The notes beneath the pieces are model-generated. The model did no database searches. It was given only the letters and a program-made list of their open reading frames with translations, and had not been told where the DNA came from. The translations under genes were made by a program, and so were the position numbers. Below are positions 8,440 through 17,587 of a DNA stretch of 64,000 nucleotides, piece by piece; positions within the stretch are counted from its first letter, which is position 1, and the number at the start of each line of letters is the position of its first letter. The stretch is from positions 20,590 through 84,589 of the forward strand of contig CAKOPW010000005.1 in NCBI GenBank assembly GCA_934101115.1. Direction: 5' to 3'. The DNA is from an uncultured Bacilli bacterium (GTDB taxonomy: Bacteria > Bacillota_I > Bacilli_A > RF39 > UBA660).

Positions 8440-9549
8440 ATGAAAATGGAATCACAAATACAACTTATTAATATGGAAGATATAATTCCCAATAGATTTC
8501 AACCAAGACTTCGATTTTCTGAAGAAGGATTAGATGAACTTGCTGAATCTATAAAAGAACATGGAATTATTCAACCACTTGTTTTAAGAAGAGTTGGAAA
8601 TAAATTTGAAATAATAGCTGGAGAGAGAAGATTTAAAGCATCAGAATTAGCTGGATTAACTGCAGTTCCTGCAATAATAACTGATTTAGATGATAATGAA
8701 TCGGCTGAAGTAGCTATAATTGAAAATACACATAGAAGAAATTTATCAGCAATCGAAGAGGCTAGATCTTATAAAAAACTTTTAGATAGAAAATATGTAA
8801 CTCAAGATCAACTTGCCAAACGTTTAGGTACAAGTCAATCAACTTTAGCCAATAAAATTCGTCTTTTAAGCTTGGCTCCAGAAGTTCAAGATGCTTTGAT
8901 GAATGAAAAGATAAGTGAAAGACATGCAAGAAGTTTGCTTAAAGTAACCGATAAACTAAAACAAGTTGAATTATTAAATAAAATCATTAATGAGAGATGG
9001 ACAGTAAAAAGACTTGATGATGAAATTCAAGATATTTTATCCAGTTATCAAAACAACAAGAACATAACTGGTGAGGTTCATGCCAACAGCCAACTTGATG
9101 TTAATGTTAACAATATTTTAAACAATTCTACTGATATTGGTACATCTAATGAAGTAAACTACTCATATACAAATGATTTTAGTAATCAAACATCTGGAAA
9201 AAAATCTCTTTTCTTTAACAATTTAGAAAACGAATCTGTTAATATGAACCCTGAAGCATCAATTGGATTCAATCCATTTAAAACAAGTGGAGTTAGCACA
9301 AATCCTCTTTTGAGCGAATTAGACGTTATTGATATAGATGAAGATGAAGAAAATGAAACTAAACCTAAAGAAGAACAAAAAACTAAAGTATATGGTGAAC
9401 CAATAGTTGAAACAACCGACGAAATTGAAAATGAATTAAAGAAAATTATTAATCTTGCTAATAAAAAAACTCAAAAGGTTAGATTTGAAGAATTTGATTT
9501 TGGAGATATGTATCAAATAGTTATTAAAGTAGACAAAAACGGCCATTAA
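8440..9549 (+). CDS. ParB/Noc-family DNA-binding CTPase
   Basis: 369 aa from the ATG at 8440, which follows GGGGTG by about 7 nt (a GTG at 8431 is in frame). The N-terminal ParB domain holds the CTP-binding GERRFKAS motif and the ENTHRRNLSAIEEA segment. A helix-turn-helix QDQLAKRLGTSQSTLANKIR follows. A long low-complexity, Asn- and acid-rich linker (about 210-325) precedes a C-terminal dimerisation-like end. The family loads at parS or Noc sites for chromosome segregation or nucleoid occlusion. No ParA gene is adjacent and the position next to rsmG is that of noc in Bacillus, so either Noc or Spo0J is possible. Confidence 0.85.
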   Translation: MKMESQIQLINMEDIIPNRFQPRLRFSEEGLDELAESIKEHGIIQPLVLRRVGNKFEIIAGERRFKASELAGLTAVPAIITDLDDNESAEVAIIENTHRRNLSAIEEARSYKKLLDRKYVTQDQLAKRLGTSQSTLANKIRLLSLAPEVQDALMNEKISERHARSLLKVTDKLKQVELLNKIINERWTVKRLDDEIQDILSSYQNNKNITGEVHANSQLDVNVNNILNNSTDIGTSNEVNYSYTNDFSNQTSGKKSLFFNNLENESVNMNPEASIGFNPFKTSGVSTNPLLSELDVIDIDEDEENETKPKEEQKTKVYGEPIVETTDEIENELKKIINLANKKTQKVRFEEFDFGDMYQIVIKVDKNGH

Positions 9550-9558
9550 GGTCGTTTT
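9536..9558. terminator. Bidirectional terminator between parB and PBP gene
   Basis: AAAACGGCC-like 5' arm (9536-9544), loop ATTAA and GGTCGTTTT (9550-9558) pair with one wobble. T and A runs on either side let it work for both convergent genes; it contains the parB stop and touches the PBP stop. Confidence 0.75.
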
Positions 9559-11474
9559 CATTTTATATAAGGAGTTTGAGTTCCATCAATAAAGTAAAAT
9601 AATTCTTTAGATTTAGCATCATATTTTCCTGTTTTAGGATTCATCGGAATTGCGATAACATTTTCTGGTAAAGAATACCATTCATCATCTATTATATCTT
9701 CAGTAAATGCATTAACGCTTCGAAGCCATATATCTTTTATTATTTTAGAATAAGCTTTAGGTGTATCTTCATTTTGATCATTTCCCGCCCAAAATATCGA
9801 TAAAACATTGTTGTTATAACCACTTATCCAGTAATCATTATCGGTAGTTCCGCTTTTTAAAGCATACTTTTGATTTAATTTTCCATTTAGATAAATAACG
9901 GTAGGTGAGTTATAATCAACATAATTATAGTTATATGTATTTCTCATCATTTCATTTAAAATATATAAAGCATCATCATTTAAAACTTTTTCTTCTTTAT
10001 TTTTATGAATATATAGGACATTACCATCAACATCTTCAATCTTATTTATAAAATAAAGTTCTCTTTTGTAGCCATTGCTTGCAAGTGTTGTGTAAGCTGT
10101 TGCATAATCTAACATATTGATTTCACTTGCACCTAAAGCAAGAGAAGGATTAGGAGCAAGAGTTTCTTTTAACCCACAAGTTTTTAAAGTATCAACTAAA
10201 GTATTTTCTCCTAAAAATAAATGTGTTTTAACTGCATAGATATTATCAGAATAAGCTAGTGCTAAAGCCATAGATATATCTTTATTCGCGTATTTATTTC
10301 CATAATTAGTTGGATTATAAACCTTATTTTCTTGAAATACAAAAGAAGTTTTTTCTGACTTAAAGGTTGATGCTTCCGTCATACCACTATTTAAAGCTGC
10401 ATAATATAGAAAAGGTTTTATCGTTGATCCAACTTGACGTTTTGATTTTAACACACGATTATATTGGCTTTTAGAATAATTTTTACCACCAGCTAAAGCA
10501 ACCACCTTACCATTTCTTGGATTAACAACAATTCCAGCAACTTGATTATCATCATCAAGTGTTTTAGCTTCTATTTCCTCATCCATCGCCTTCTGAGTAT
10601 CTAAATCTAAATTAGTATAGATTCTAATTCCTCCGGAATTTATTAATTTTTCTGGAATTGAAGTAATTTTAGAAAGTTCATCCATAACCGCATCTTGATA
10701 ATACATTAGAGTATTTAGATTATTTGTACTCTTTTTTCCATATAAATTCAAGTTATCAAAATTAAGATTATTATATAAATCGTCTGTTATAGTACCGTTT
10801 TCTTTTAACACACTTTTTACTACATTTACTCTTTTCATACAAGCTTCCATATTGGAAATAGGATTATAGTTATTTGGACTTTTAGGAATACCTGCTAAAA
10901 TAATTGCTTCTTCATCTGTTAAATCATTAGGTTCTTTATTGAAATAATAGTTAGCTGCATTTTTTATTCCATAAACTCCTTCTCCAAAATAAATTGTATT
11001 TAAATAACCCTCTAAAATTTCATCTTTAGAATAATGAGTTTCTAATTTTATTGTTAAAAAAGCTTCCTCAATTTTTCTTTCCCAGGTCTGATCAAAAGTT
11101 AAGTATAAGTTCTTTACATATTGCTGACTTATAGAAGAAGCTCCAGCCAGTATTTTTCCTGATTTTATATTAGTAAATAAAGTTTTTAAAATTCTTGGAA
11201 CATCAAATCCTAAATGATGATAAAAATGTTGATCCTCTATAGAAATAATATATTTTAAAAATTTAGGATCTATTTCTTTTAAAGATACCCAGGCACTTTT
11301 ATTACTTCCTTGATAAACAACATTATCTTTATTATCATACAAGTAATAAGAATTAGCCGAATTTAAGGACATTGCTGGCATAAAATATGAATAAACATAT
11401 ATTCCAATAATTATAACTAAAGTACTGATGAAAAGAAGAATAGATATTTTAAATAGGTTTTTTATATGTTTCAT
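9558..11474 (-). CDS. Class A penicillin-binding protein (PBP1A type)
   Basis: 638 aa bifunctional murein synthase. A single N-terminal membrane anchor (about residues 8-32) precedes the GT51 glycosyltransferase domain with SIEDQHFYHHLGFD and GASSISQQYVKNL, and then LEGYLNTIYFGEGVYGI. The transpeptidase domain carries the SxxK motif in VGSTIKPF, an SDN motif in AYSDNIYAVK and KSGTT in place of KTG-T. It polymerises and cross-links peptidoglycan outside the membrane. It stands alone on the minus strand, convergent with parB and divergent from the next gene. No unusual C-terminal module is present. Confidence 0.95.
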   Translation of the reverse strand: MKHIKNLFKISILLFISTLVIIIGIYVYSYFMPAMSLNSANSYYLYDNKDNVVYQGSNKSAWVSLKEIDPKFLKYIISIEDQHFYHHLGFDVPRILKTLFTNIKSGKILAGASSISQQYVKNLYLTFDQTWERKIEEAFLTIKLETHYSKDEILEGYLNTIYFGEGVYGIKNAANYYFNKEPNDLTDEEAIILAGIPKSPNNYNPISNMEACMKRVNVVKSVLKENGTITDDLYNNLNFDNLNLYGKKSTNNLNTLMYYQDAVMDELSKITSIPEKLINSGGIRIYTNLDLDTQKAMDEEIEAKTLDDDNQVAGIVVNPRNGKVVALAGGKNYSKSQYNRVLKSKRQVGSTIKPFLYYAALNSGMTEASTFKSEKTSFVFQENKVYNPTNYGNKYANKDISMALALAYSDNIYAVKTHLFLGENTLVDTLKTCGLKETLAPNPSLALGASEINMLDYATAYTTLASNGYKRELYFINKIEDVDGNVLYIHKNKEEKVLNDDALYILNEMMRNTYNYNYVDYNSPTVIYLNGKLNQKYALKSGTTDNDYWISGYNNNVLSIFWAGNDQNEDTPKAYSKIIKDIWLRSVNAFTEDIIDDEWYSLPENVIAIPMNPKTGKYDAKSKELFYFIDGTQTPYIK

Positions 11475-11546
11475 TTCATCACCTTTTATTATAATGAGAC
11501 AAAATAAAAAAAATATGATAAAATATCGGCAAGTAAGGAAGATTTT

Positions 11547-11882
11547 ATGGAAAAACTAAAATTTGTTCTTCAAAGTGATGGAGTAGATGCCATTAATCGT
11601 GAAGTAAATTATTATATAAAAGATAATGTAATTAAATTTAAAATAGATAAAACTTTATATGAATATGACTTAAATAAAGATGTACTTAAAAAAAGTGATG
11701 AAAGCTTGTTAACAATGGATTTTCAAAATCCTTTAATCATTGTAACTTTAAAAGAAAACAATTATAGCTTCGATATTCCTATAATTAATGTTTTAATTGA
11801 AAAAGAGGAGCACATAATAAAAATTAGTTATGATATAGAAGAGGATAAAATGACTAATAAACGTATAATTATAGAATATTAA
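11547..11882 (+). CDS. Small beta-rich protein, possibly DUF1934 (YwiB-like)
   Basis: 111 aa with no signal peptide or membrane segment. The alternation of short hydrophobic strands (IKFKIDKTLYEYDL, NPLIIVTLKENNYSFDIPI, HIIKISYDI) suggests a small beta barrel. DUF1934/YwiB proteins of this size occur near rpoE and argS in Bacillota, and this gene lies just upstream of rpoE, which is the basis of the guess. No catalytic motif is visible and the function is unknown. It begins with ATG 6 nt after an AAGGA-like site. Confidence 0.5.
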   Translation: MEKLKFVLQSDGVDAINREVNYYIKDNVIKFKIDKTLYEYDLNKDVLKKSDESLLTMDFQNPLIIVTLKENNYSFDIPIINVLIEKEEHIIKISYDIEEDKMTNKRIIIEY

Positions 11883-11892
11883 TCATTTATAT

Positions 11893-11920
11893 TGACAAGC
11901 AATAATTATATGATAAAATT
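11893..11920 (+). promoter_or_regulatory. Promoter of rpoE
   Basis: Perfect TTGACA at 11893-11898, 16-nt spacer and TAAAAT at 11915-11920, about 75 nt before the rpoE start. Confidence 0.7.
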
Positions 11921-11993
11921 ATTATTGTTTTAAGTATTAATGACAAATTATTTTATTCCTGCATATAATGCAAGTGAATATAAGGAGGAAAAT

Positions 11994-12425
11994 ATGAAAA
12001 CAATAAAATTAAGTGATGAAGAATTAGAAACTATGTCACACACTGATGTAGCATATATGATATTAAAAGAAAATGGAAGTAAAATGACTATTCAAGACTT
12101 ATTTAAATCAGTTATTGAATTAATGCATCTTCCTGAATCTTATTTTGAAAGTAAAATAGCTGACTTTTTTGGTCTTCTTACTACTGATAAAAGATTTATA
12201 ATGTTAGAGAAAGGTTATTGGGATCTTTCAGATAATCATTCAAAGAAAGTAGTAATTGAATCTGACGATGACGATGAAGAAGTAGTTGCAGATGAAGAAG
12301 ATGATGAATGCTTAGATGAAGACGATGTTAACTATGATGAAGCAGTAGTTGACGACGATGATGAAGATGATGATTTAAAGGATTTAGTTATAATAGATGA
12401 TGTAGAAGAAACAGAAGCAATGTAG
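11994..12425 (+). CDS. rpoE: RNA polymerase delta subunit
   Basis: 143 aa. The N-terminal half (about 1-85) is a HARE-HTH winged helix with AYMILKENGSKMTIQDLF. The C-terminal half is almost entirely Asp and Glu, the disordered acidic tail typical of delta. Delta is a Gram-positive RNAP subunit that displaces nucleic acid from polymerase and sharpens promoter selectivity. The ATG at 11994 is preceded by a strong AAGGAGG; an upstream in-frame ATG at 11940 lies right behind the promoter and lacks a ribosome site. This gene supports Bacillota affiliation. Confidence 0.95.
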   Translation: MKTIKLSDEELETMSHTDVAYMILKENGSKMTIQDLFKSVIELMHLPESYFESKIADFFGLLTTDKRFIMLEKGYWDLSDNHSKKVVIESDDDDEEVVADEEDDECLDEDDVNYDEAVVDDDDEDDDLKDLVIIDDVEETEAM

Positions 12426-12443
12426 AAAAATTTAGGTGGGTAT

Positions 12444-13499
12444 ATGATAGATAGATTAAATATAATAGTTAGTAGATATAATGAAATTCAAGAAGAGTTA
12501 TTAAAGCCTGAAATACTAGGAGATTACTCTAAAATGAAAACATTATCTAAAGAAAAAAGTGATCTTGAAGAAATCGTAAAAAAATATGACGAATATAAAG
12601 AAACACAAAAAAGAATAGATGATGCAAAAGCATTAATAAATGATCCAGAGATGCATGATTTAGCTGAAATGGAATTAGATGAAGCAACTGAAAGTTTAAA
12701 AACTATCACTCACGAACTAGAAATCCTTTTAATTCCTAAAGATGAAAATGATGGAAAGAATATTATTATGGAAATTCGTGGAGCTGCTGGTGGAGACGAA
12801 GCTAATATATTTGCCGGAGATTTATTTAGAATGTATTCTAGATATGCTGAAAAACAAGGCTGGAAAATTGAAGTAACAAATGAAGTTGAAGGTACAGCTG
12901 GAGGATACTCACAAATTGAATTTATGATTAAAGGTGAAAATGTTTATTCCAAGTTAAAATTTGAAAGTGGTTCTCACCGTGTTCAAAGAGTTCCTGAAAC
13001 GGAATCACAAGGAAGAATTCAAACATCAACAGCTACTGTTGCTGTAATGCCAGAAGCTGAAGAATTTGATTATGAATTGGATATGAATGAAATTAGAATT
13101 GATATAACTCGTTCAAGCGGATGTGGTGGACAAGGAGTAAATACTACTGACTCTGCCGTTAGACTTACACATATTCCAACAGGTATAATTGTTTATAGCC
13201 AAACAGAGAGAAGTCAAATCAGAAATAAAGAAAAAGCTATACAAATTATGAAGACTCGTTTATATGATTTAAAACTTCGTGAAAAAGAAGAAGCTGAAGG
13301 ACAAGATAGAAGAAATAAAATTGGAACTGGGGATCGTTCTGAAAAGATAAGAACATATAATTATCCACAAAATCGTGTAACTGATCATAGAATAGGTTTT
13401 TCTGTTATGAATCTTGATCGTGTAATGGACGGAGACTTAGATGCCATAATCGATGCTTTAATAACTGAAGATCAAAGAAGAAAACTAGAAAATAATTAA
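12444..13499 (+). CDS. prfA: Peptide chain release factor 1
   Basis: 351 aa. The peptidyl-tRNA hydrolysis loop is SSGCGGQGVNTTDSAVRL. The codon-recognition region reads VPETESQGRIQTS, the RF1-type P-x-T motif (here PET), so it should read UAA and UAG. It is followed immediately by prmC, which methylates the GGQ glutamine. Presence of a normal RF1 and TGA stops elsewhere agree with the standard code. Confidence 0.98.
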   Translation: MIDRLNIIVSRYNEIQEELLKPEILGDYSKMKTLSKEKSDLEEIVKKYDEYKETQKRIDDAKALINDPEMHDLAEMELDEATESLKTITHELEILLIPKDENDGKNIIMEIRGAAGGDEANIFAGDLFRMYSRYAEKQGWKIEVTNEVEGTAGGYSQIEFMIKGENVYSKLKFESGSHRVQRVPETESQGRIQTSTATVAVMPEAEEFDYELDMNEIRIDITRSSGCGGQGVNTTDSAVRLTHIPTGIIVYSQTERSQIRNKEKAIQIMKTRLYDLKLREKEEAEGQDRRNKIGTGDRSEKIRTYNYPQNRVTDHRIGFSVMNLDRVMDGDLDAIIDALITEDQRRKLENN

Positions 13500-13519
13500 T
13501 TTTATTGGGACTGATAACT

Positions 13520-14317
13520 TTGAAAATAAGTGAATATAAAAAATTAAAAGCGAATGAAATAAGTTCAACGTTGTTAAATACACTTATTTCAGCACATTTT
13601 TATAAAAAAGATGATAACTATGAATTAACAGAAGAAGATATAACTCTTTTAAATAGCAAAATAGAAGAAATAAAAAGCGGAAAACCAATACAGTATGTTA
13701 TTGGAAATGTTGATTTTTATGGTTATATTTTTGATGTTAATGAAAACGTTTTAATTCCACGATTTGAAACTGAAACATTAGTTGAAAAAACAATTAACTA
13801 TATAAAAAAGTATTTTAATAGAAAAGTGGATATAGTAGATTTAGGAACTGGTTCAGGGTGTATTGCAATTACTTTAAAGAAAAAAATTGATTGTAATGTT
13901 GATGCCGTTGATATTTCTTCCTCTGCTTTAAAGGTGGCTAAGTCAAATGCCAACAAAAATAATGTTGATATCAATTTTATTGAAGGAGATATGTTAAAGC
14001 CTTTAAACAAAAAATATGATGTGATCATTTCAAATCCACCATACATTGATCCAGAAGAAGAAATTATGGACATTGTTAAAAATAATGAACCTAGTTTAGC
14101 ATTGTTTGCTTTAGATCATGGAACATATTACTACAAGGAAATAATAAAAAATGCTAAAAAATATTTAAATGAAAGCTTTATAATTGCTTTTGAAATTGGA
14201 TATAAACAAGGTGAAGAACTCCAAATGTTTGCCAAAGAATATTTTTCAGATGCGATTATTTCCGTAGAAAAAGATTTATCAGAAAAAAATAGATATTTAT
14301 TCATTATAAGTGAATAA
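13520..14317 (+). CDS. prmC: Release factor glutamine methyltransferase
   Basis: 265 aa from a TTG at 13520 (MKISEYKKLK), chosen because GGGA lies 9 nt upstream; an in-frame TTG at 13505 is less likely. The SAM-binding motif VDLGTGSGCIAI and the catalytic ISNPPYI are both present, as is the family segment PIQYVIGNVDFYG. It methylates the Gln of the GGQ motif in RF1 and RF2. It is coupled to prfA, the standard pair. Confidence 0.96.
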   Translation: MKISEYKKLKANEISSTLLNTLISAHFYKKDDNYELTEEDITLLNSKIEEIKSGKPIQYVIGNVDFYGYIFDVNENVLIPRFETETLVEKTINYIKKYFNRKVDIVDLGTGSGCIAITLKKKIDCNVDAVDISSSALKVAKSNANKNNVDINFIEGDMLKPLNKKYDVIISNPPYIDPEEEIMDIVKNNEPSLALFALDHGTYYYKEIIKNAKKYLNESFIIAFEIGYKQGEELQMFAKEYFSDAIISVEKDLSEKNRYLFIISE

Positions 14318-14359
14318 ATTTTTTTATTTTACCTCATATAGATAGTAGAGGTGGAAATA

Positions 14360-14887
14360 ATGAAGAAAATATTAATTATAGTAGCTGTATTCATGATTTT
14401 AATTGTAAATAATAAATCAAAGGACGAATTAATAATACCAGATGCATCAATACGCTTTAGAGTTATAGCTAATAGCAACACTTTAGAGGACATAAGTGAA
14501 AAAAATAAATTGAGTAATTATTTAGATTCTAAAATATTTGAATTTATTAAAAATAGTAGTTCAGTAACAGAAGCTAAACAAACATTAACTGCAAATAAGA
14601 CTAAAATATCATCAATTATCGATGAATATTTATTGAATAACAGGATAGATTATGGATATGACTTATCAATTGGAGAAAATTATTTTCCAACAAAATATTA
14701 TAAAGGAGTAAAATATAATGCCGGATATTATGATTCTGTTGTAGTAAAATTAGGAGAATCAAGTGGAATGAATTGGTGGTGTGTAATTTATCCTCCTCTT
14801 TGCTTAATAGATGAAGAAAACAATGAAGATATTGAATATACATCTTTAATAAAAGAAGTAATGGAAAAGTACAAAAATCGTTTATAA
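14360..14887 (+). CDS. spoIIR: Stage II sporulation protein R (SpoIIR)
   Basis: 175 aa with an N-terminal signal or anchor (MKKILIIVAVFMILIV). The body carries the SpoIIR hallmarks IRFRVIANSN near residues 32-41 and SSGMNWWCVIYPPLC near 137-151. In Bacillus SpoIIR is made in the forespore, secreted to the intermembrane space, and triggers SpoIIGA to process pro-sigma-E. ATG 14360 follows GAGGTGG; the in-frame GTG at 14351 overlaps that site. Its presence implies sporulation or recent loss of it. The origin-side position next to prfA-prmC matches Bacillus gene order. Confidence 0.92.
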   Translation: MKKILIIVAVFMILIVNNKSKDELIIPDASIRFRVIANSNTLEDISEKNKLSNYLDSKIFEFIKNSSSVTEAKQTLTANKTKISSIIDEYLLNNRIDYGYDLSIGENYFPTKYYKGVKYNAGYYDSVVVKLGESSGMNWWCVIYPPLCLIDEENNEDIEYTSLIKEVMEKYKNRL

Positions 14888-14972
14888 TTGACAAATTCAT
14901 TCATCATATTCGTCTTGAATAATAAATATATTAATAATATAATTATATTAAGATGAAATTAGGTGAAAAATA

Positions 14973-16226
14973 TTGAAAAAATTAGTTATCGAAGGTTGTA
15001 AAGATATAAGTGGCACAATAAAAATAAGCGGAGCAAAAAATTCGATAGTTGCTCTTATCCCTGCAAGTATACTAACCAATGGAAAATGTGTTATCACAAA
15101 TGTTCCAGATATATCTGATGTTAGAATACTTATTGATATGATGAAAGAATTAGGCTCAATTATTACATTTGAAAATGAAACTATCACGATTGATAACTGT
15201 AAAGTTCAAAACAAAAAAATAACTGAAGAATACGCTAGTAAGTTACGTGCTTCTTATTACTTTATGGGTTCTTTAATAGGAAAATACCATGAAGCTGAAA
15301 TTGCTTATCCTGGAGGATGTGTCATTGGGTCAAGGCCAATTAATTACCATATAGAATCTTTTAAGAAGATGGGAATAAATGTTAAAAATGTTGACGATCA
15401 TTACATAATGAAAACAGATGAATTAAAAGGCAATGAATTTTATTTTGACTTTCCATCAGTTGGAGCAACCATAAATATAATGTTAGCAGCAGTATTAGCA
15501 AAAGGTAAAACAATTATTTATAATGCTGCTAAGGAACCTGAAATCGCAAATGTTGCCTCATTCTTAAATTCTATGGGTGCAAAAGTATTTGGTGCTGGAA
15601 CATCAACAATTGAAATAACTGGAGTAGAAGAATTGCATGATGGTTTTGTCGAGGTTATACCTGATAGAATAGAAGCTGGAACATATATCATGATTGGTGC
15701 TTTAATTGGTAATAATTTAAAAATAGAGAATATAATTGAAAAACATCTAGAGTCATTGCTTTATAAATTAAAAGAGGCAGGAGTAAAATACGAAATAAAG
15801 GATAATTCAATCACATTATCAAGAGTAGAACATTTAAAACCGGTTAATATAAAAACAACGGTTTATCCAGGTTTTCCAACAGATTTAGGTCAACCAATGT
15901 CAACATTCTTAACTCAATGTGAAGGTGAGTCTTTATTTGAAGAAACAATCTATGAGAATAGATTAAGACACGTACCACATTTAAATTCTATGGGAGCTAA
16001 AATTCAGGCCTTTGATAAGAAAGCTATTATTTCTGGTAAGACACCACTTATAGGTCGAAAGGTAAAAGCAACAGATTTACGTGCAGGAGCAAGTATGTTA
16101 GTTGCTGGACTTATTGCTGATGGAACAACCGAAATTCAAAATATCGAACATCTTTTAAGAGGGTACGAAAGAATCGTTGAAAAACTTGAAAGTGTTGGTG
16201 TAAACATAAAGCTCATAGATGAGTAA
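14973..16226 (+). CDS. murA: UDP-N-acetylglucosamine 1-carboxyvinyltransferase
   Basis: 417 aa EPSP-synthase fold enzyme that starts peptidoglycan precursor synthesis by adding enolpyruvate to UDP-GlcNAc. It starts at a TTG (14973) 7 nt after AGGTGA. ISGAKNS near the N-terminus and YPGGCVIGSRPINYH hold the substrate site. The Cys in GGC is the fosfomycin target, so the enzyme should be fosfomycin sensitive by this residue. The C-terminal DLRAGASMLVAGLIADG is also typical. It lies with sporulation genes, as murAA does in Bacillus. Confidence 0.97.
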   Translation: MKKLVIEGCKDISGTIKISGAKNSIVALIPASILTNGKCVITNVPDISDVRILIDMMKELGSIITFENETITIDNCKVQNKKITEEYASKLRASYYFMGSLIGKYHEAEIAYPGGCVIGSRPINYHIESFKKMGINVKNVDDHYIMKTDELKGNEFYFDFPSVGATINIMLAAVLAKGKTIIYNAAKEPEIANVASFLNSMGAKVFGAGTSTIEITGVEELHDGFVEVIPDRIEAGTYIMIGALIGNNLKIENIIEKHLESLLYKLKEAGVKYEIKDNSITLSRVEHLKPVNIKTTVYPGFPTDLGQPMSTFLTQCEGESLFEETIYENRLRHVPHLNSMGAKIQAFDKKAIISGKTPLIGRKVKATDLRAGASMLVAGLIADGTTEIQNIEHLLRGYERIVEKLESVGVNIKLIDE

Positions 16227-16233
16227 AAAATAG

Positions 16234-16261
16234 TTGAAAATTATTTCATTTATGTTATACT
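16234..16261 (+). promoter_or_regulatory. Promoter of rpmE
   Basis: TTGAAA at 16234-16239, 16-nt spacer and TATACT at 16256-16261, with an extended -10 TG at 16253-16254. Confidence 0.7.
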
Positions 16262-16279
16262 ATTAACTAGTGAATTTCT

Positions 16280-16298
16280 ATAACTATGTTTTAGTTAT
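16280..16298 (+). promoter_or_regulatory. Hairpin in rpmE 5' leader
   Basis: ATAACTA (16280-16286) pairs with TAGTTAT (16292-16298), ending about 5 nt before the GGAAGGAGG ribosome site of rpmE. L31 autoregulatory leaders are known in several phyla; this short stem is a candidate but has no T-run and could be chance. Confidence 0.4.
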
Positions 16299-16316
16299 GG
16301 CGGAAGGAGGATTTAA

Positions 16317-16523
16317 ATGAAAGCAAATTTGCATCCAAAACAAGTTAAATGTACTTTTAAATGTGCATGTGGAGCTACATTTGAAGCAATGAGTAACAAA
16401 GAAGAACAATTACTAGAAGTATGTTCTGAATGTCATCCATTCTATACAGGAGCTCAAGGAAATCGTAAAAGAAAAGGTAAAATTGAACAATTTAACAAAA
16501 AATATAATATTAATAAAGATTAA
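16317..16523 (+). CDS. rpmE: 50S ribosomal protein L31, zinc-binding type
   Basis: 68 aa. The cysteines in KCTFKCACGAT and VCSECHPFYTG mark the C-plus, zinc-binding form of L31. The C-terminal KIEQFNKKYNI is also conserved. L31 bridges the ribosomal subunits. It is a single-gene transcription unit with its own promoter and terminator. Confidence 0.97.
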   Translation: MKANLHPKQVKCTFKCACGATFEAMSNKEEQLLEVCSECHPFYTGAQGNRKRKGKIEQFNKKYNINKD

Positions 16524-16534
16524 TTGTAAAGAAT

Positions 16535-16559
16535 TAGACACTTATGTGTCTATTTTTTT
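16535..16559 (+). terminator. Terminator of rpmE
   Basis: TAGACAC (16535-16541), loop TTAT and GTGTCTA (16546-16552) form a perfect stem followed by seven T. Confidence 0.9.
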
Positions 16560-16591
16560 ATTGTATGGTAAAATATGGATAGGTGATTATT

Positions 16592-17587
16592 TTGAGTAAA
16601 GTAACATATTTAATTAAAAGAATAAGAAAAATGAACTTTGGTAATATGTTTAAAACAATAGATATGGTTCATGAAAAAAATCATAAGTTTAAACCTTTTA
16701 TCTTTTTTGATGTTGTTTGGTGTGGTTTAAAGTATCAAGCTGGTTATGTAGATTATTATCAATTTGAGATGTATAAAATGAATGGTAAAGAAAGAAAAAC
16801 GATTATTACTAGAGGAATCAACAATGCCATTTGTAAAAAATATAATGATCCATCATCAATCTATAAATTTGAGGATAAATGTGTATTTAATGAAATATTT
16901 AATGAATACTTAAATCGTGATTGGTTAAAACTAACAGGAGATAATCTAAATGAATTTAAAAAGTTCATAAGGAAACACTCAACTATCATTGTAAAACCTG
17001 TTGGGCTATCTTGTGGTAAAGGTGTCGAAAAAATCGATACTACTAAGTTCAGTGCTGAAGAATTATACAATAATTTATTGAAAAATAATCAAATATTAGT
17101 GGAAGAAGTAGCTAAGCAAAACAAAGTTTTAAATGATTTATATCCGCTTTCAGTTAACACTTTAAGAGTGGTAACATTAAATAAGAAAGTAGTTACCGCA
17201 TACCTTAGAATTGGAAATGCTGGTAATGTAGTAGATAACTTCAATCATGGTGGAATGGTTACTGCAGTTGATGTAGAAACTGGTGTAATAAACTATCAAG
17301 CTATCGATAAAAGTAAAAATGTTTTTTCGGTTCATCCATACACTAATAAGAAAATAGTTGGAGTAAAAATACCAATGTGGGAAAACGTAAAAAAGCTATG
17401 TGTAGATGCTTGTGAAAAAGTTCCTGAAGTAGGATATATAGCTTGGGATGTTTGCTTAGGAGAGGATAAACCATGTTTAATAGAAGGAAATGATTTTCCA
17501 GGACACGATTTATACCAACTACCAGTTCACAGAGATGGTAATATAGGACTATTACCAGTATTTAAAAAAGCAATGGAGGAAAAATAA
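16592..17587 (+). CDS. ATP-grasp enzyme of the sugar-transfer-associated type
   Basis: 331 aa from the TTG at 16592 after AGGTG. The central part reads IIVKPVGLSCGKGVEKID and later ILVEEVAKQN, the nucleotide-binding lysine and glycine loop of ATP-grasp enzymes. YIAWDVCLGEDKPCLIEGN gives the Mg-ligating acidic residues near the C-terminus. This matches the ATP-grasp family often found with cell-surface polysaccharide genes and related to glutamate ligases. Its stop codon overlaps the rpiB start by 1 nt. Substrate cannot be read from sequence; amide or peptide-bond ligation to a wall or capsule component is an inference. Confidence 0.75.
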   Translation: MSKVTYLIKRIRKMNFGNMFKTIDMVHEKNHKFKPFIFFDVVWCGLKYQAGYVDYYQFEMYKMNGKERKTIITRGINNAICKKYNDPSSIYKFEDKCVFNEIFNEYLNRDWLKLTGDNLNEFKKFIRKHSTIIVKPVGLSCGKGVEKIDTTKFSAEELYNNLLKNNQILVEEVAKQNKVLNDLYPLSVNTLRVVTLNKKVVTAYLRIGNAGNVVDNFNHGGMVTAVDVETGVINYQAIDKSKNVFSVHPYTNKKIVGVKIPMWENVKKLCVDACEKVPEVGYIAWDVCLGEDKPCLIEGNDFPGHDLYQLPVHRDGNIGLLPVFKKAMEEK

